Source of the DNA: Macrotrachela quadricornifera
Taxonomy: Eukaryota; Rotifera; Eurotatoria; Philodinida; Philodinidae
Assembly: GCA_022393335.1 (NCBI GenBank)
Contig: JAJEKB010017875.1
Coordinates: 1-64,000, forward strand
Reading direction: 5' to 3'
DNA: 64,000 nucleotides
Shown piece by piece: positions 1 to 12,643 of the stretch (the stretch's first letter is position 1; each line of letters opens with the position of its first letter). A program made the translations under genes and the position numbers. The notes under the pieces were generated by a model. That model did not search any database and was not told where the DNA came from. It was given only the letters and a program-made list of their open reading frames with translations.

Positions 1-319
1 TTTCAGCAAACGAACGGTACAATGTCGATGCAATTCACTCATATATATATACATGTGAGTAAACAAATTACTATTTTTTTTTCTTAGTCTTTGTTAGATA
101 AAAGTGTAAGAAACACAGCTAGACATTTTAAGCATTTAATTATTAAAAATTAGTAGGCACAAACAAAATTAATGAAGTTACATTTAAATGATTATATGTG
201 TGTGCTAAATACTCGAACTATAAAAATTGTTTCTTTTTTTTTTAATTAATATCTTACATTTTTTTCTTTTTCAATTCAATATCGCTTAATATAAATTCTT
301 TTAAGAATATTGAACATAC

Positions 320-2680
320 CTGTAATGATTCATTAAAACATAATCCCGTTGAAAAATTTAAAGCACTTGATGCACAAGATGACATAGTTAAAGCATTAAA
401 ATTTGCTACTGTACTTTCATTTAAACAAGTAAAATCATTAGTAATATTAGATCCACTTCGTAAAAAAATTTGTTTTAAATTTATAGATGCACATGTGCAA
501 TCTAATAAAACATTGTTATATGTCGATAGAAGGATATCTCGATATGCTAGAATAGTATAACGATTACATGTACCAGCAGTTAAAGCTGTTTGATCATTGA
601 ATATATATATATTATCAGTTACAGATGGTGGAAGAGTAATATTAACTATTGAATTGGTATTATTTCTTGATGGTAATGTTACATTTTGTGGATTAATAAT
701 ACTTGAACTATTAATAGGATTATCTCGAAGATCAACTGTAATATTTTGAAGTGTATAAATAAAAAGATCAATTGAAGTAATGAGATTATTTCTTAAATCA
801 AGAAAACGTAAAGAACTTGGTGTTGGAATAAGAATTGAATAAGGAAGTGTTGTAAGACGATTTGATGAAAGATCAAGTGAAGCTAAATTAGTAAAATTTC
901 CACTTGTCATAGTTACAGATGTTAATTGATTATGATCTAATTTGACTGTATGAAACCAATTAAGACATGGAAATGTTTCATCACTAAGTATAGTGAAAGA
1001 TTGAGAACTTAAATCAATAGAGCGGGATGGTAACGAACAAAGATATGAAGGTAATGAAGAGATAGAACGTGTTAAATCAATCTTAGCAATATTAGAAAAA
1101 TAATTGGATGAAAGTAATTCAGTAGGAATAGTTGACGAATCTGATATATCGGCTGTACATTTAATTCGTACTGTAGTTGTATTGAAAAAAGTAAAGAAAC
1201 ATGCTCCTGGATTCATTAATTCAGTTTCGTAGTGTGGATATTCCGACTAAAATAGAATTGAATTAAATAATACAGAAAAATTTGAAGATGGGTATTCATT
1301 CCAACAAAAATTTTAATAAAAAACATGTTAAATAAATATAATATTAGTTTAATACTTTTTTTTCCTGAACCATTGTACTCTGAACAGATATTTTCGATAA
1401 AATAATTTATCAAACAAAAATAAATCTCATTTTACTATCTGATTCAATGTATATTATCAAAGTCTTTCTTACCACATTTGCAATAGGAGCACTGATATTT
1501 GGTGTAATTGTAAGGTTACCAGATTCACTTTCACGAATTTTACATTGTCTTGGATAAACTTGTGAAAAATCAAGAGATGAATTTGGTGGATCTGTACCAG
1601 TTGGACATTGGAAAGATACAAATTGACTACCATCTGTACATGTTGCGTTGAATATTGGATATGCTGCAACAAGTTCTAAGTTTCCACCAAATACATTATT
1701 TATCATTGCTACGATGTAGGATTGGTCACAGCTACAATTAATTTGGGTTGTTCCAAAATTGACTGAAAGTAAATTGTACGATAGCCCGGGTATGATAACT
1801 CGATACTCTATGCCTTCCACTAATTCTAGTTTTTCAATAACTTCATCACATGAGTTATACATCTCATAAATTGCATCAGTAAAGCTTATCACTGGATTAT
1901 TACCATTTAGATCAATTGTCGGTGGATTTGATGATGAACTATTCAGAGGTAAATCAAAGAAATATTTGTTGGTAATCATCGAAATTTGATTGTAACTAAA
2001 ATCAGCTCTTGTCTTTATTCGTAAAGTCCACAATTCAAAAGTTGTTAAATTATTGTACGAAAAATCAATTATTTCTAAACTGGATACATTAGAAAAGGCA
2101 TTACCAGGTACATCTATGAGTTGATTATATTGAAAGTAAAGATTTTTCAAAGTTGGCATATTATAAATCATAGCAGATGGAAATTCAGCAATATTATTTC
2201 TACTAACATCGAGTGTAATCACATTCAACAAACATTCACTCATTACATTCATTGGATCAACTTCAGTAATTCGATTATATGAAAAATATATACTCTAAAA
2301 TACTTTTAATTCTATATAGAAGAGAAAAACTATTGTTTAGATTACCTGTAAATTAGGTAACAAACATATATTTGGAGGAATTGATGTAAAAGGACCGGGA
2401 GTAGTATCGTTGGCACCATTCACTCTAATTGATGTTATACCAGCCAATTCATTAGTAGTATAATTGTACAAAGGAAGTTCATTGATTGAAACATCTGATA
2501 AACATGTAAAAATAATCTCTGTTGTATTAATAATTGTACTAGTACATTCATGGTCAGATAGACATGTCTAAATAAAAGATTGTCTTATATATATATATAT
2601 ATACATGAATCTTTAATTCAATACTTACAGTCCATAATATCGAGTTCACTATAAATGCTACAAACCATTTAAACATCATT
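320..2680 (-). CDS. Secreted leucine-rich-repeat protein, 3' end beyond window
   Basis: Exons read on the minus strand are 2680-2630, 2567-2346, 2294-1473 and 1246-320. All junctions are GT-AG and in phase, giving 674 residues before the gene runs out of the window through a donor at 319. The start MMFKWFVAFIVNSILW is a typical signal peptide, so the product should be secreted or a membrane ectodomain. Exons 2-4 carry LRR units (LxxLxLxxN style, such as LKNLYFQYNQLIDVP and LEIIDFSYNNLTTF) and Cys pairs such as CSC that look like LRR caps. There are two LRR blocks, one in exon 3 and one in exon 4, each followed by a Cys-containing cap, and many N-x-S/T sequons. Whether a transmembrane segment or an intracellular domain follows cannot be seen. 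The ligand is unknown. A stop read through the 319 donor at 254 is probably not used. Confidence 0.8.
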
Positions 2681-5399
2681 TTTGTTTGAATTCTTCTCAA
2701 ATCTTTTGACAATTTTACATAACCATAGATCACCGGATAGAGAGATCTAAAATAATTGACATATAGATATAACAACCTAGTAACATTATAAACAATAAAA
2801 CTTATATTCTTTCATGCTGTTCAATTTCTCTCATAACAATTTTTTTTTCTATTTAACTACGGTTAGTTTTAATTGATTGACAGCAGCAGTCTTTAAAAAA
2901 AAATCTGCATTCATTGGAATGTGTACACGATGAGTTTACCTTGAAATAGCTTGAAAAGGAAGAGCGAAGGTAGAAAAGAGAGAAAATAAAAAAAAACAAA
3001 TTTTACACTGATGTCGATAACGACGGCTACTTTATACTTCAATCACAGTCATCTTTTGTTTGGTATAGGTAATAAGTGTATGTGAGAAAAACGAAAGGAA
3101 AAAAAGAGAGAAAATTAAAAAAATAGACTGTATGTTAGATGTAATTTTGTTTTAGACTAATCGGGAATAAAACCTTTCAAATATACATATCAATGTAATC
3201 TCTCTCTTTATATATATAGATTTCTTTATATTCTTATAATAAATATTGAACATCAATATTGTGAATAGCACTCAATGCAAAAAAAAGACTTTTTTTTAAC
3301 AGGCTTTTATAATAATTTTTTTTCGTTTCTTCAAATTTCGAGCATTTGTTTGTACTTTTTCACCATGGAGCAATGTATATTTAATTCCCAATTTCTACTT
3401 AAGATGTTGATGCTTTTCACGAGATTATTATCTTAACAAAGTGTCCATGTCCGTGAAAAAAAAAGTACTTTTAGTCACTATATCTAATTTAAATTTTTTT
3501 TTGTAGATCTAAATGTAAGAATATAATATATTACAAGATAATATCCGTTCGTTTTTTTTTTGTCTTAATAGAATTAAGTAAAACTTCAAATAACAAATGC
3601 AATTAATATTTACTTTATAGAATTTTCATTGCTTCTATTTTCCTTATGGAAACCTTAATTTTGTCTGTCAACATCGAATAGCCGATGAACCAGCTAGTTA
3701 ATTTCAAATATGATTTTCTTATAGAAAAAAAAAACAATAAGAAAATTATATGAATATAAAAGAAAAGTGAATCCTTTCCATTAATTTTCATATTTCTTCT
3801 ATATTTATTTTAACATCTAAATTTTAAATATACTTACTCGAAATCTACTTTTCAAATCCGTTCTCTCTTGATAAATTAAAAAAATGTTGCTATTGTTAAT
3901 TCAATTGCACCACTTATGAATACAATATATCTAACCTTATATGTATATACTGTAGATTACAGTAAAAACCATGGTAGCAAACAAATCTGGTCGCCTACAT
4001 CTGTTTCTGTCCCTACCAAACAAAATGTCTCTCAAAGACACTTACACCTACATACAAAAGTGAAAAAAAAATAATTTCTTGTTTTTGTCATAAGGCAAAT
4101 CTACTTTTATTTCTCCCTCTTTCATTCTCGATCATGAAGTAAAAGAAAAAAATAAATGACAAAGAGTGAACGCAATTGAAAATTTATCGGAATGTTAAAC
4201 AAAGCTGTTTTTTTCTTCTTTAAAAGTTCTTTAATACAGACATCACATAATTTTTATTTAAAAACTCAAAAAATTATCAAAATGAAGCAATTACTGTTAA
4301 TTTATAACATTTATTTATGAAAAAAATAGTATTAAAAATTTATAAAATAACGAAGGTCAAAAAACGAATAAATATATACGAACACAAAGATTTTTGTTTG
4401 ATTTTATATGGAATTTAATATAACAATTATTTTTCACGACATTTTATATCAACAAAAGAAGAAAAAGAAATCAATAAAAGAATAGAAAAAAGAAGTAAAA
4501 TGAAAATAATCTTGCTTATTAAACAGTAGCACAGAATAAATTAGACTGTTTCGATTCTTCATCTAATTGTAATTCAATGCAAAAAAAAAAAAAGTTCTAG
4601 ACATATTTGAAAAAAGAAAGATGAAAAGTAAAGACTTGCAAACAGTTGTAAAAAATAAAATATCAATATGATGATAGACTGACAAAATATTTATCATAAT
4701 TTAGATCGATTGATTTATGGAGAAAAATTATGAATACTATTGACTGTATCATTTTATTGCACTCTTCTTATTTAGATCTCATAGAGATCAATTAAGAAAC
4801 CAACTATAGCATAACAGAACAAAAAATAAATTCTCAAAAAAGAATGTTAGATATTGTATACATTATATTCAGTAGAAATATTACATCGAACATTTTCTTG
4901 TATTTGTACCAAAGAATTGTTGACCTTCACATTATCAGATTTCAACAGGTTGAATTGTAGATTATTAAACGAAATGGCTGAGACGATAAACTGAGGGCAT
5001 ATTCAAGCAAAGAAAACATAAATAAAAAAAATTTGAAAAATATTGTCAAGAAAGTTGACAGAGAAAATTTTTTACATTTTTCACTTGAGTTTACCATTCG
5101 ATTACGATTGATGCAGAAAAAAGTTTGAGATGAATATTTTCATTGAATAAACTATGCTGTTTTATAAAGAATTTCAAAAGCAATCTTTCAATTATAAAAA
5201 AAAAGAATGTTCGAATCAAGTAAAGAATAAAAGACAAATATTAAAAGAAGAACAAATAGTCTAATTTTTTCTGCACTATTAGGAATGTTTTGATAAGAAA
5301 AATGAGCACTTCATGTAACTCACATGTGTCTTCGAAAACTTTTTTTTTAAACGATTGTACAATTAAAAGAATTTTATTTGTTTTTTCACAGTAAACTAC

Positions 5400-5767
5400 T
5401 CAGGTGAAACGATCGTATACGATACAATATGGCATGTATTTTACCGGAATCCTGGCCGAAGTTTTACAACCATATTTTAATGAGAGTACGGCATAAATAC
5501 AGCCGTAAATGATGTAGATACGGTACTATGTACGATATTAGTTCGAGATTTACGGAGCCCCTATCCGATCGTAAACGACCGCTTACGACCATATTCGGAG
5601 AACAACAAAGGAAAACGGAGGCCGTGTACAACCTTCATGTACTAAGCGAGTAAACAACCGTTTTTTTCTTCGTATACAGCCGTATTTCTCTTTATACGAC
5701 ACAGAGATATACGAGCGAAAAGGCATTGTATCTACATTGTATACGGCAGCCGGATTCAATCACCTGA
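5400..5767. mobile_element. Small CCGTATAC-rich inverted-repeat element (MITE-like)
   Basis: The ends are TCAGGTGA at 5400-5407 and TCACCTGA at 5760-5767, a perfect 8-bp inverted repeat. The interior is visibly richer in CG than the flanks and is full of CCGTA/TACGG words, often as CCGTATAC or CGTATACG. No coding capacity is seen. The same word content and a CAGGT-type end occur in the larger element at 34313-35729, so I place both in one non-autonomous family. No clear target-site duplication is visible. Confidence 0.55.
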
Positions 5768-8621
5768 ATATATTAATTATAATAGATTAGAATATAAACT
5801 AAATTTATTTTATAATAACGATGACGTTTACTCACATGCGATTTAAACATATATAATATATATTCAAGATTATGAAGCAGTTTATCTATATAGATAATGA
5901 GAAAGACTGATTAATATTCCTTTTCTTGATCTAGCTCTTATTTTTTACTTTTTAATCACAATTAATAAATAACAAGTTATTTTAAATCATTTACAAAAAA
6001 TTCATCATCTTTGAAGTCTTTTAAAAATATTATCTCCAACAAATATAACATCATTAAATTGATTTCTTCATTTTATTTTTAATAAACGTTTTACATAATG
6101 AAAGATTAATCAATCCTATATTACAAACATATGTTTAAAAACAAATTAATTTCTATAATTTTTATCATTATTCAATATTCCCTAAATCACAACTAAAGTA
6201 AATATACAATATATGATCAATGATCAATGCTTATGTAATTAACATAGCAGTGACATTCTATCAATTGAAGGATGCACTAAGTTATAAGTACATATTATAA
6301 TGATCAATGATTGTTCTTCATATGTAAAAACTCTAGTTCGAAAAAAATATCAATGATTCTATTTAAAGAGGAAAAAAGTAAGAATATGATTGTGCACCAT
6401 ATGAACATTAAATGTGTAACAAATGTTTTATCAATGAAAGAAGACAAAGAATAAGATAATAAATTTAAATAAAATCATTTACATCTTTTAATTTTTTCTT
6501 ATTGCTATTGTTAAATATGAACGTTTTTCAGTAGATTAAGAATGATTTTTTTTTTAAATAAAATTTTATATTACATAAGACTAAGAAAATCTCTCATATG
6601 TTATTAAAATGATATATGAAAAACTTTTATTTCTATATAAGCTGTTTCATAATATTATCTTTCATTTCTTCTTTGATAATATAACCTATTAAATTTCATT
6701 TAAAATGTATTAACCCTCATAAATAATCAATTTTGTATTAAACTTAATAGAATTCATCATATCATTATTGAAGAAATTTTATAAAACAAAAGAAGTACAT
6801 ATTGAAAAATGAATTCATAATTAAAATATTTATATATCTCTATTGATGATTCATATTTATTATTTAAAGATAAGTTCATATTTACGAATAAAAGCAAAGA
6901 CATTATTATGACAACTATTATAACAAGCAATTATTTATACGCATATGAATGAATGTGTGACTATTGTTTAATATATTGATCATTATAATTTTGATGTATT
7001 TCATAATTTAATTGAATAACAAAATATAGCAAAAAGAGAAAACATCTGTTTCTTTCATAATTTTATCACATATTTTTTTAGCAAATGATATTTTGCACAT
7101 AATATCATTGGAAAACAACATGTGAAATAGACATTTTCTATTGATAATTAGTAAGTTGAGCCGATAAATGTAATATAAGAATAGATTGAAAGCATGAAAT
7201 AAAAATCTTCTTAAGATGTTTCAATTGAACATATTGATAATAGATCATTATCACTATTTTATATGAAATTATTGTGTGCAATCAATGATAATCATTGTTG
7301 ACTACTTGAAATTGATTTCAAAATGATCTGTTAACATGTTTATCATAGAAAAATCGTTGATATCATATTCATTTTAAAAAGATTAAGCGGTCGAATTACA
7401 TAGATTGTTAGTATTATTGGATAAGAATGTTTCAACTCATTATTGAGAGATAAGATCTTTGCCATTAACTCTATTTAAATTCATAATCAACTTATTTTAA
7501 TCTAATACTACTTTAAAACTTCATATATATATATATATATATATATAAATGTTTGCTAATAGTGTCGAATATAATTATATAATAATTATGAAAATTATTC
7601 TTTCTTATCAAAATCTCATTCTAATCGTGCTATTATCCTTTAAAAATAAAAGGATTTTATGTATTCATATAATAAAAATATTATGAAAAATTTTCATTTG
7701 AATACCAAAAAAAAATATTTACAAATCCCATCTATTTTAAATATAAAATTGTCCGAATCAAGGACATTTACAACAGTTCTATTAGAGCTTTGATTTGTAA
7801 TTCCATAAACAAATCAAAATGATGATACATAATAATTCTCTTAATCAATAGTTAAGAATCTATTAATTGTATAATACGATAGATGAATATATGATAGACT
7901 ATAATATATTAATTAAAATGTAATAAAACATTCACACATTTCAAGGTGAATCAATAGTTTTATAATCAGTATTATATTTCTTTTTTCTTTTTCTTTGCTT
8001 GTCTTTTTTTCTTCTTTCCTTTTATGAGAATATAAGGCGAAAAAAGAAGAGAACGTTTATTATCGTTATCGAGTCGCGTGCTGCTACAGATAAAGAAAAA
8101 GAAAAATATAGTTTAGTATACATATATACATAGCTATTTATTATGAGTCATTTATCGTTAATGTATCCTTGAGATAACAAGAAAAAAAACAAGCTATCGT
8201 AAGAATAATATATTGAAAACTAAATGAATTTATATATCATCATATTGTATTATTTTTTTTTTTTAATTTTCATTGAAAATCTATTTTTTTAGATCTTTAA
8301 AAACAAATTAAATTTAGAAATCTTTATTCGTATATTAATTTGTTGTGATCATCGTATTCTTTATCATAAGATTTCAGTTCACTTGACTTGTTATTTCGTC
8401 GTATAAACACACATCTTGCATCTCTCTTTGCTCTTTCTCATTATTTTTTCTTTCCGACCATCGTTGTCGATGATGATGTGAACATAGTTGTAGTGCGTTG
8501 CCTGTTTGTCACGACGACTACGAGAACGATTCATTCTTCGTCGTCCTGCACGCTGCATCTTGTCGACAACAGTCGTAGAAGCAACAACAAAAAAATAAAT
8601 ACGCAACAACAAGAGCATATT

Positions 8622-8656
8622 GCTCTCTCTCTCTCTCTCTTTACACACACACACAC
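8622..8656. repeat. CT and CA microsatellite
   Basis: A run of CT dinucleotides is followed directly by a run of CA dinucleotides, about 60 bases upstream of the lectin-like gene start. The frames reading through it translate only to low-complexity peptide. Confidence 0.8.
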
Positions 8657-8718
8657 ATACATAGACAAATAGTTGAAGTAAAAAAAAAAGAAATCGTTTT
8701 ATACTTATTTTTGTTACC

Positions 8719-9443
8719 ATGCATGATCAATGGTATCTCGCGGTATGATTTATAAAAGATTTTTACTTATTTAAAAATTTATTTCTTTTTTTTATGAAAA
8801 GAGTGAACGTATACCTGATGGTTTATATTTAATTGAAGCTCTTCATTCAGGTAAATTTATTACATTTACACCCGAACGTTCAACATTAGTCCAACAAGAT
8901 CAAAATCTACAGGTTTATTTAGCTTTTTTTTTTTAAAATATTTTATCACCTATATATTATTAAATTAATTAATAGAATGAAGCTGAAACACAAGTATTTG
9001 AAATTCAACATATTGGTTATCGTGATTATATAATTCGACATCATTTAACTGGTCTTGTCTTAACTGTGCATAAGTAAATATATAGAATAAATTTATATTT
9101 AAATTCTAAAAACAAATATTTTTTTTTAATAAGTGGTTCACCATCTCCATGTGCACCGATTGTACTGTGTCGTTCTATGGGTATTCGTACACCATATCAA
9201 ACAGTTAATTTTGAACGATCAAATAATCAATCTGATGATTTTACAATATTTTTAAAACATACACGTATGGTTATTGATATTGATGGTGGAAGTCAAAGTT
9301 CGAATGCTCGACTTCTTCAATTTCCTCAAAAGAAAACTAATAATTTTGATCAAGTTAATCAACGTTTTCGTCTTCATCCAATTGTTGATCGTACAAATCA
9401 ACAACAAACAACAATTATCATTCCTACTGAATTCTTTCGATAA
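8719..9443 (+). CDS. Beta-trefoil (ricin-B-like fold) lectin-like protein
   Basis: Exons are 8719-8742, 8802-8912, 8976-9073 and 9134-9443; phases agree and give 180 residues. The pattern DGLYLIEALHSGKFITF, then a middle block with HHLTGLVLTV, then MVIDIDGGSQSSNARLLQF and NQRFRLHP fits three beta-trefoil repeats of the carbohydrate-binding ricin-B/RICIN type, the last being the most typical (xxDIDGGxxxxxxxxxxx...QRFRL). Only the binding-module fold is implied, with no catalytic partner domain. There is no signal peptide, so a cytosolic or nuclear role is likely. It is convergent with the Q/N-rich gene, the two stops being 284 bases apart. The start follows the first in-frame ATG of a short first exon and is less certain than the rest. 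Confidence 0.7.
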
Positions 9444-9727
9444 ATAAAATAATTCTTAAAAAAAAAATACAAAAAAGAAGAAAAGACAGTCGAGAATATG
9501 TATGATATTTGTTTTTTTTTCTTTTTGTACAAAAATGTGTCAGATTATGTTTATTTTAAGTTCCTGGTGACTCTTTATATATACATATAAAATTTATTTC
9601 TATTTAAAGTTTTTGAAAATATATAGTCAAGAAAAAAAAATAAAAAGAAAATCGCAAAAGTTATTTGATTTAAAGAAAAGAAAAAAAAATGTTTTTTTTT
9701 TCTTTTTCTTCTGTATATATTTAGAAA

Positions 9728-10597
9728 TTATTGATGTGATGATGATCGAATTTGTTGTGTTTTTTTAACAACAAAAACATCATCAGGTTTAATTTTTAAA
9801 TCTTTTTTATTCGATTTTTGTAATTGTTGTTTTCCAACAGCAGGAACAAATTCAGATGAATATTTAAATGGTAAACTACTTTTTGTTTGTTGTTTAGATG
9901 TTGACAAATTTGATTGTTGTTTAGTTGCTATATTCATTCGACGAATTGTTTCATCACTTGTTGTTGTTGTTGATGATGATGATTTTGAATTTGTTGTTGA
10001 TAATGATGTTAAAGAATCTGCTGAATGACTTCGTCGTTTTTTTAATGAATTTGCTTTTTGATTATAACTTAATGGAATTTTATCTTGATTTTGTTGTTTT
10101 GAATTATGCTGACGACGATGATGATGTTGACCAAATAATCGACTCCAACTTAAATTTTGCATATGTGAATCAAATGATGAAGAATTATAAACATTTGGAT
10201 GTGGTTTAACAGGATTTTTATTATAATAATCGGATTGTTTTGTTGATTTATTATTATAATCAATCGATGGAACAATTGGACGATTAGAATTTTGATTATA
10301 ACCTTGTGAATAATAATTTGAATAAGGTACAAGTGAATTTTGTTGATAATTATTTAAATATGGATCTATTTGTGGTTGATATAATTGATTATAATATGAT
10401 GGTTGTTGACCAAATGTGATTGGATTAGTAAAATGTGTATAATTCATCATTAGTTGTGGAAACATTTGTTGAACTTGTTGCATTGGCATTGATATCATAA
10501 AACAATTTGATGGTAATGGATTACCAGTTCTTACTGCTTGCATGGCTTGTGCCATTGTTGATTGAATATTTGGTGGAATTAAATATGGATAATTCAT
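9728..10597 (-). CDS. Q/N/S-rich low-complexity protein, single exon
   Basis: An uninterrupted 289-codon frame. The N-terminal half is rich in Pro, Gln, Asn and Tyr (prion-like composition); the C-terminal half is rich in Ser, Thr, Lys and Gln with basic patches (KKRRSHSADS). No known domain is recognised. A stretch near residue 150 (NLSWSRLFGQHHHRR) is the least repetitive part and could be a short binding motif. It may be an RNA-associated or regulatory protein, but that is only a guess from composition. It lies between the convergent lectin-like gene and the divergent synapsin gene. The long frame in such AT-rich DNA, with balanced codon use, supports a real gene. Confidence 0.6.
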   Translation of the reverse strand: MNYPYLIPPNIQSTMAQAMQAVRTGNPLPSNCFMISMPMQQVQQMFPQLMMNYTHFTNPITFGQQPSYYNQLYQPQIDPYLNNYQQNSLVPYSNYYSQGYNQNSNRPIVPSIDYNNKSTKQSDYYNKNPVKPHPNVYNSSSFDSHMQNLSWSRLFGQHHHRRQHNSKQQNQDKIPLSYNQKANSLKKRRSHSADSLTSLSTTNSKSSSSTTTTSDETIRRMNIATKQQSNLSTSKQQTKSSLPFKYSSEFVPAVGKQQLQKSNKKDLKIKPDDVFVVKKTQQIRSSSHQ

Positions 10598-12643
10598 ATT
10601 TAATTATACAAGGAAATAAACTATACAGAAAAAGATAACAGAAAAAAAGAAGTTGTATTTATTAATATATTAAAGTTTTATTTTTTAAATAAATAGAAAT
10701 ATTATCTACTTTTACTAATTAATAAAAATACTCACTTGATACAGATATACTTCTTATGTATTGTAAGAATTTTTACAACTACTGTAAAATTCTAGTTGTG
10801 TCTCTTACCGTTGAATAGACTTGATTTATGTGGCGATCTCCTTGACTAGTGAAAATATGAATGACTATACTAATAAAAAATCTATATGAAGGAAAAAAAA
10901 GAGAAGAAAATTGTACTGTACATACAAACCAAATGCTATTGGAACTTGATTTATCAATTAAATTTCTTCTAGCTCCTCATCTATTCAATTTACCGTAAGT
11001 TACGCATCATTAAACTCGTTCACACACACCATCATATAGTACCTTGACTATTTTATTTCTTTTTATTTCAATTATATAACTTACAGATTTACAATAACGA
11101 TGCGACAAGTAATTACTTTTCTATCTCTCTTTTTTTTTCGTTATATTAGCTTCTTGATAGTTATTATTTATAATAATATAAAAAATGCCAAAATCTAAAT
11201 TGAAACATTATAGTGCAATGTTCATGCATATTAAAACAAGGTAGAAAAGTCACCTTGGTGTTCATAGAGAAACATCGATTATATATAAGATATTTTGATA
11301 ATAGAAAAAATATTTCATTAGCATTAAATGTAGCATATATGTAATAAGAAATTGATTTTCTACAGTTAATCTGAAAAAAGCAAATTATGGATTTGGATAA
11401 TTTTAGTATTCTATATATATATATATATGATTGAATTAAACAATTAATTAGAAATCTTTTCAATAAAACAGAATAGTGTTCAATAGGAATCGAATACGTT
11501 TGTCGGCGACATCTGTTCCTGTTATTTCGTGCGTCAAATTGACAACTAATGAACGTTTTTTACATTCTGCATGCATGCATTTTCTCTTTTTCTTCGTCTT
11601 CCGTCGGGTGTTTCTGTTCTTTTTGGGAGATCGTGCAAAAGAAAATGAGAGAGAGAGAGAGAGACAAAGAGAGAGAGAGAGAAAGAGAAAGAAAGAGACA
11701 GATCTCTGTGGTCTATGTATGGTTGTGTCGTTTGCATCGTTATCGTTGTCCTTTCTTACGCCTTTCTTTTTTTTTTTGTCGTTAAGATCGATAAGAAAAT
11801 CGTGACATTTTTTTTGTCAAAAAAAGAGAGTAATGGTTCATCATCAATTTGGTTTTTTTCGATCAATCTGTCTTATTCTATTATTCGGAAAAAAAAATTT
11901 GCTTTAGATTATTTTTTGTAATCTCATATTCATATTTACTTTGTTGTGAATCCAAATATGAACCATTCATTCTTTGATCAAGGCTTATTTTTTATTTAAT
12001 TCCCAAGATCCCAACGATCACAAACATTAGTACGATCTCAGCATTTTTCATGTTCATTTTTTCCCTGCTTTTCTATGCTTCTTTTTCTACTAATATTATA
12101 ACTATTTCTAGACAATAACTATTGACATTCTCCACTCTACAGCCAACAGTTCTTTAACATGCAAACACACGACAGGAAACGAGATGGATTCTGATGAATC
12201 TTTTATTTTTCGAAAAGATCTCCCTAAGTTCACACCACGGGTTCTGTCCCTCAGTGTTCTTCCTTTTTTTCTCGATTCTCTATAAAAGCTCGATTTTTTT
12301 TGTGCAGCTTCCCATGACTTATAGACATCATATATATATATATATATTCTTATATGTCTAAAAGGAAAACGTCGTTTTCGGTAAACAATTAGACTATTGT
12401 GTTATGATGTGTTAGTAAAAAAAAGAATTGAATCTTCATGTGAATGAGTATGTTTGAATGATGTAGCGTGATGTGGATTGTAATATGAATAGAGAAGAAA
12501 GACACAAAAAAAAATATATAATCAACTCTTTACTTGACAAGAAACGCCTACAAACTGACTCAATAATAAAGGATTCTTTTGTTTTTTTCTTTGTAGTTTT
12601 AGATAAAGTTTACTTGTTAAATAATGCGAAACAAATAGGAAGG
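10598..12643. other. Intergenic region upstream of synapsin
   Basis: Two kilobases between the divergent Q/N-rich and synapsin genes. It contains a GA-rich purine tract at about 11646-11700 and several poly-T runs. Open frames over the tract are simple-sequence artefacts. A pyrimidine-rich AG (TTTTTTTCTTTGTAG) ending near 12597 lies about 47 bases before the synapsin ATG and could be the acceptor of a 5'-UTR intron or a trans-splice site. Confidence 0.5.
11646..11700. repeat. GA-rich purine tract
   Basis: Imperfect GAGAGA and GAAAGA repeat. It lies upstream of synapsin and could be a GAGA-type promoter element, but nothing in the sequence proves that. Confidence 0.7.

Larger units (their letters stand above)
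2681..8718. other. Gene-poor intergenic stretch
   Basis: Six kilobases between the divergent LRR and lectin-like genes. I see no supported coding exon: open frames at 8388-8720 are low-complexity translations of simple sequence. It contains an AT dinucleotide tract near 7524-7546, CT and CA tracts near 8622-8656, and the small inverted-repeat element at 5400-5767. The rest is A/T-rich unique-looking sequence. The segments next to 2680 and 8719 presumably hold the two promoters, but no specific motif is convincing. Confidence 0.6.

Noticed and set aside
1216..1413. Minus-strand frame between LRR exons
   Set aside because: It lies in the 226-base intron between exons 3 and 4 of the LRR gene.
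8388..8720. Open frames on both strands upstream of the lectin-like gene
   Set aside because: They read through CT, CA and CAA-type simple sequence, and translate to low-complexity peptides with no domain or splice support.
11476..11921. Overlapping frames across the GA tract
   Set aside because: Peptides are runs of Arg/Glu or Ser/Leu, which any purine or pyrimidine tract produces.
12473..12643. Longer N-terminus for synapsin
   Set aside because: The extra residues have no synapsin similarity, and the family starts at MNYL; an acceptor-like site lies between.
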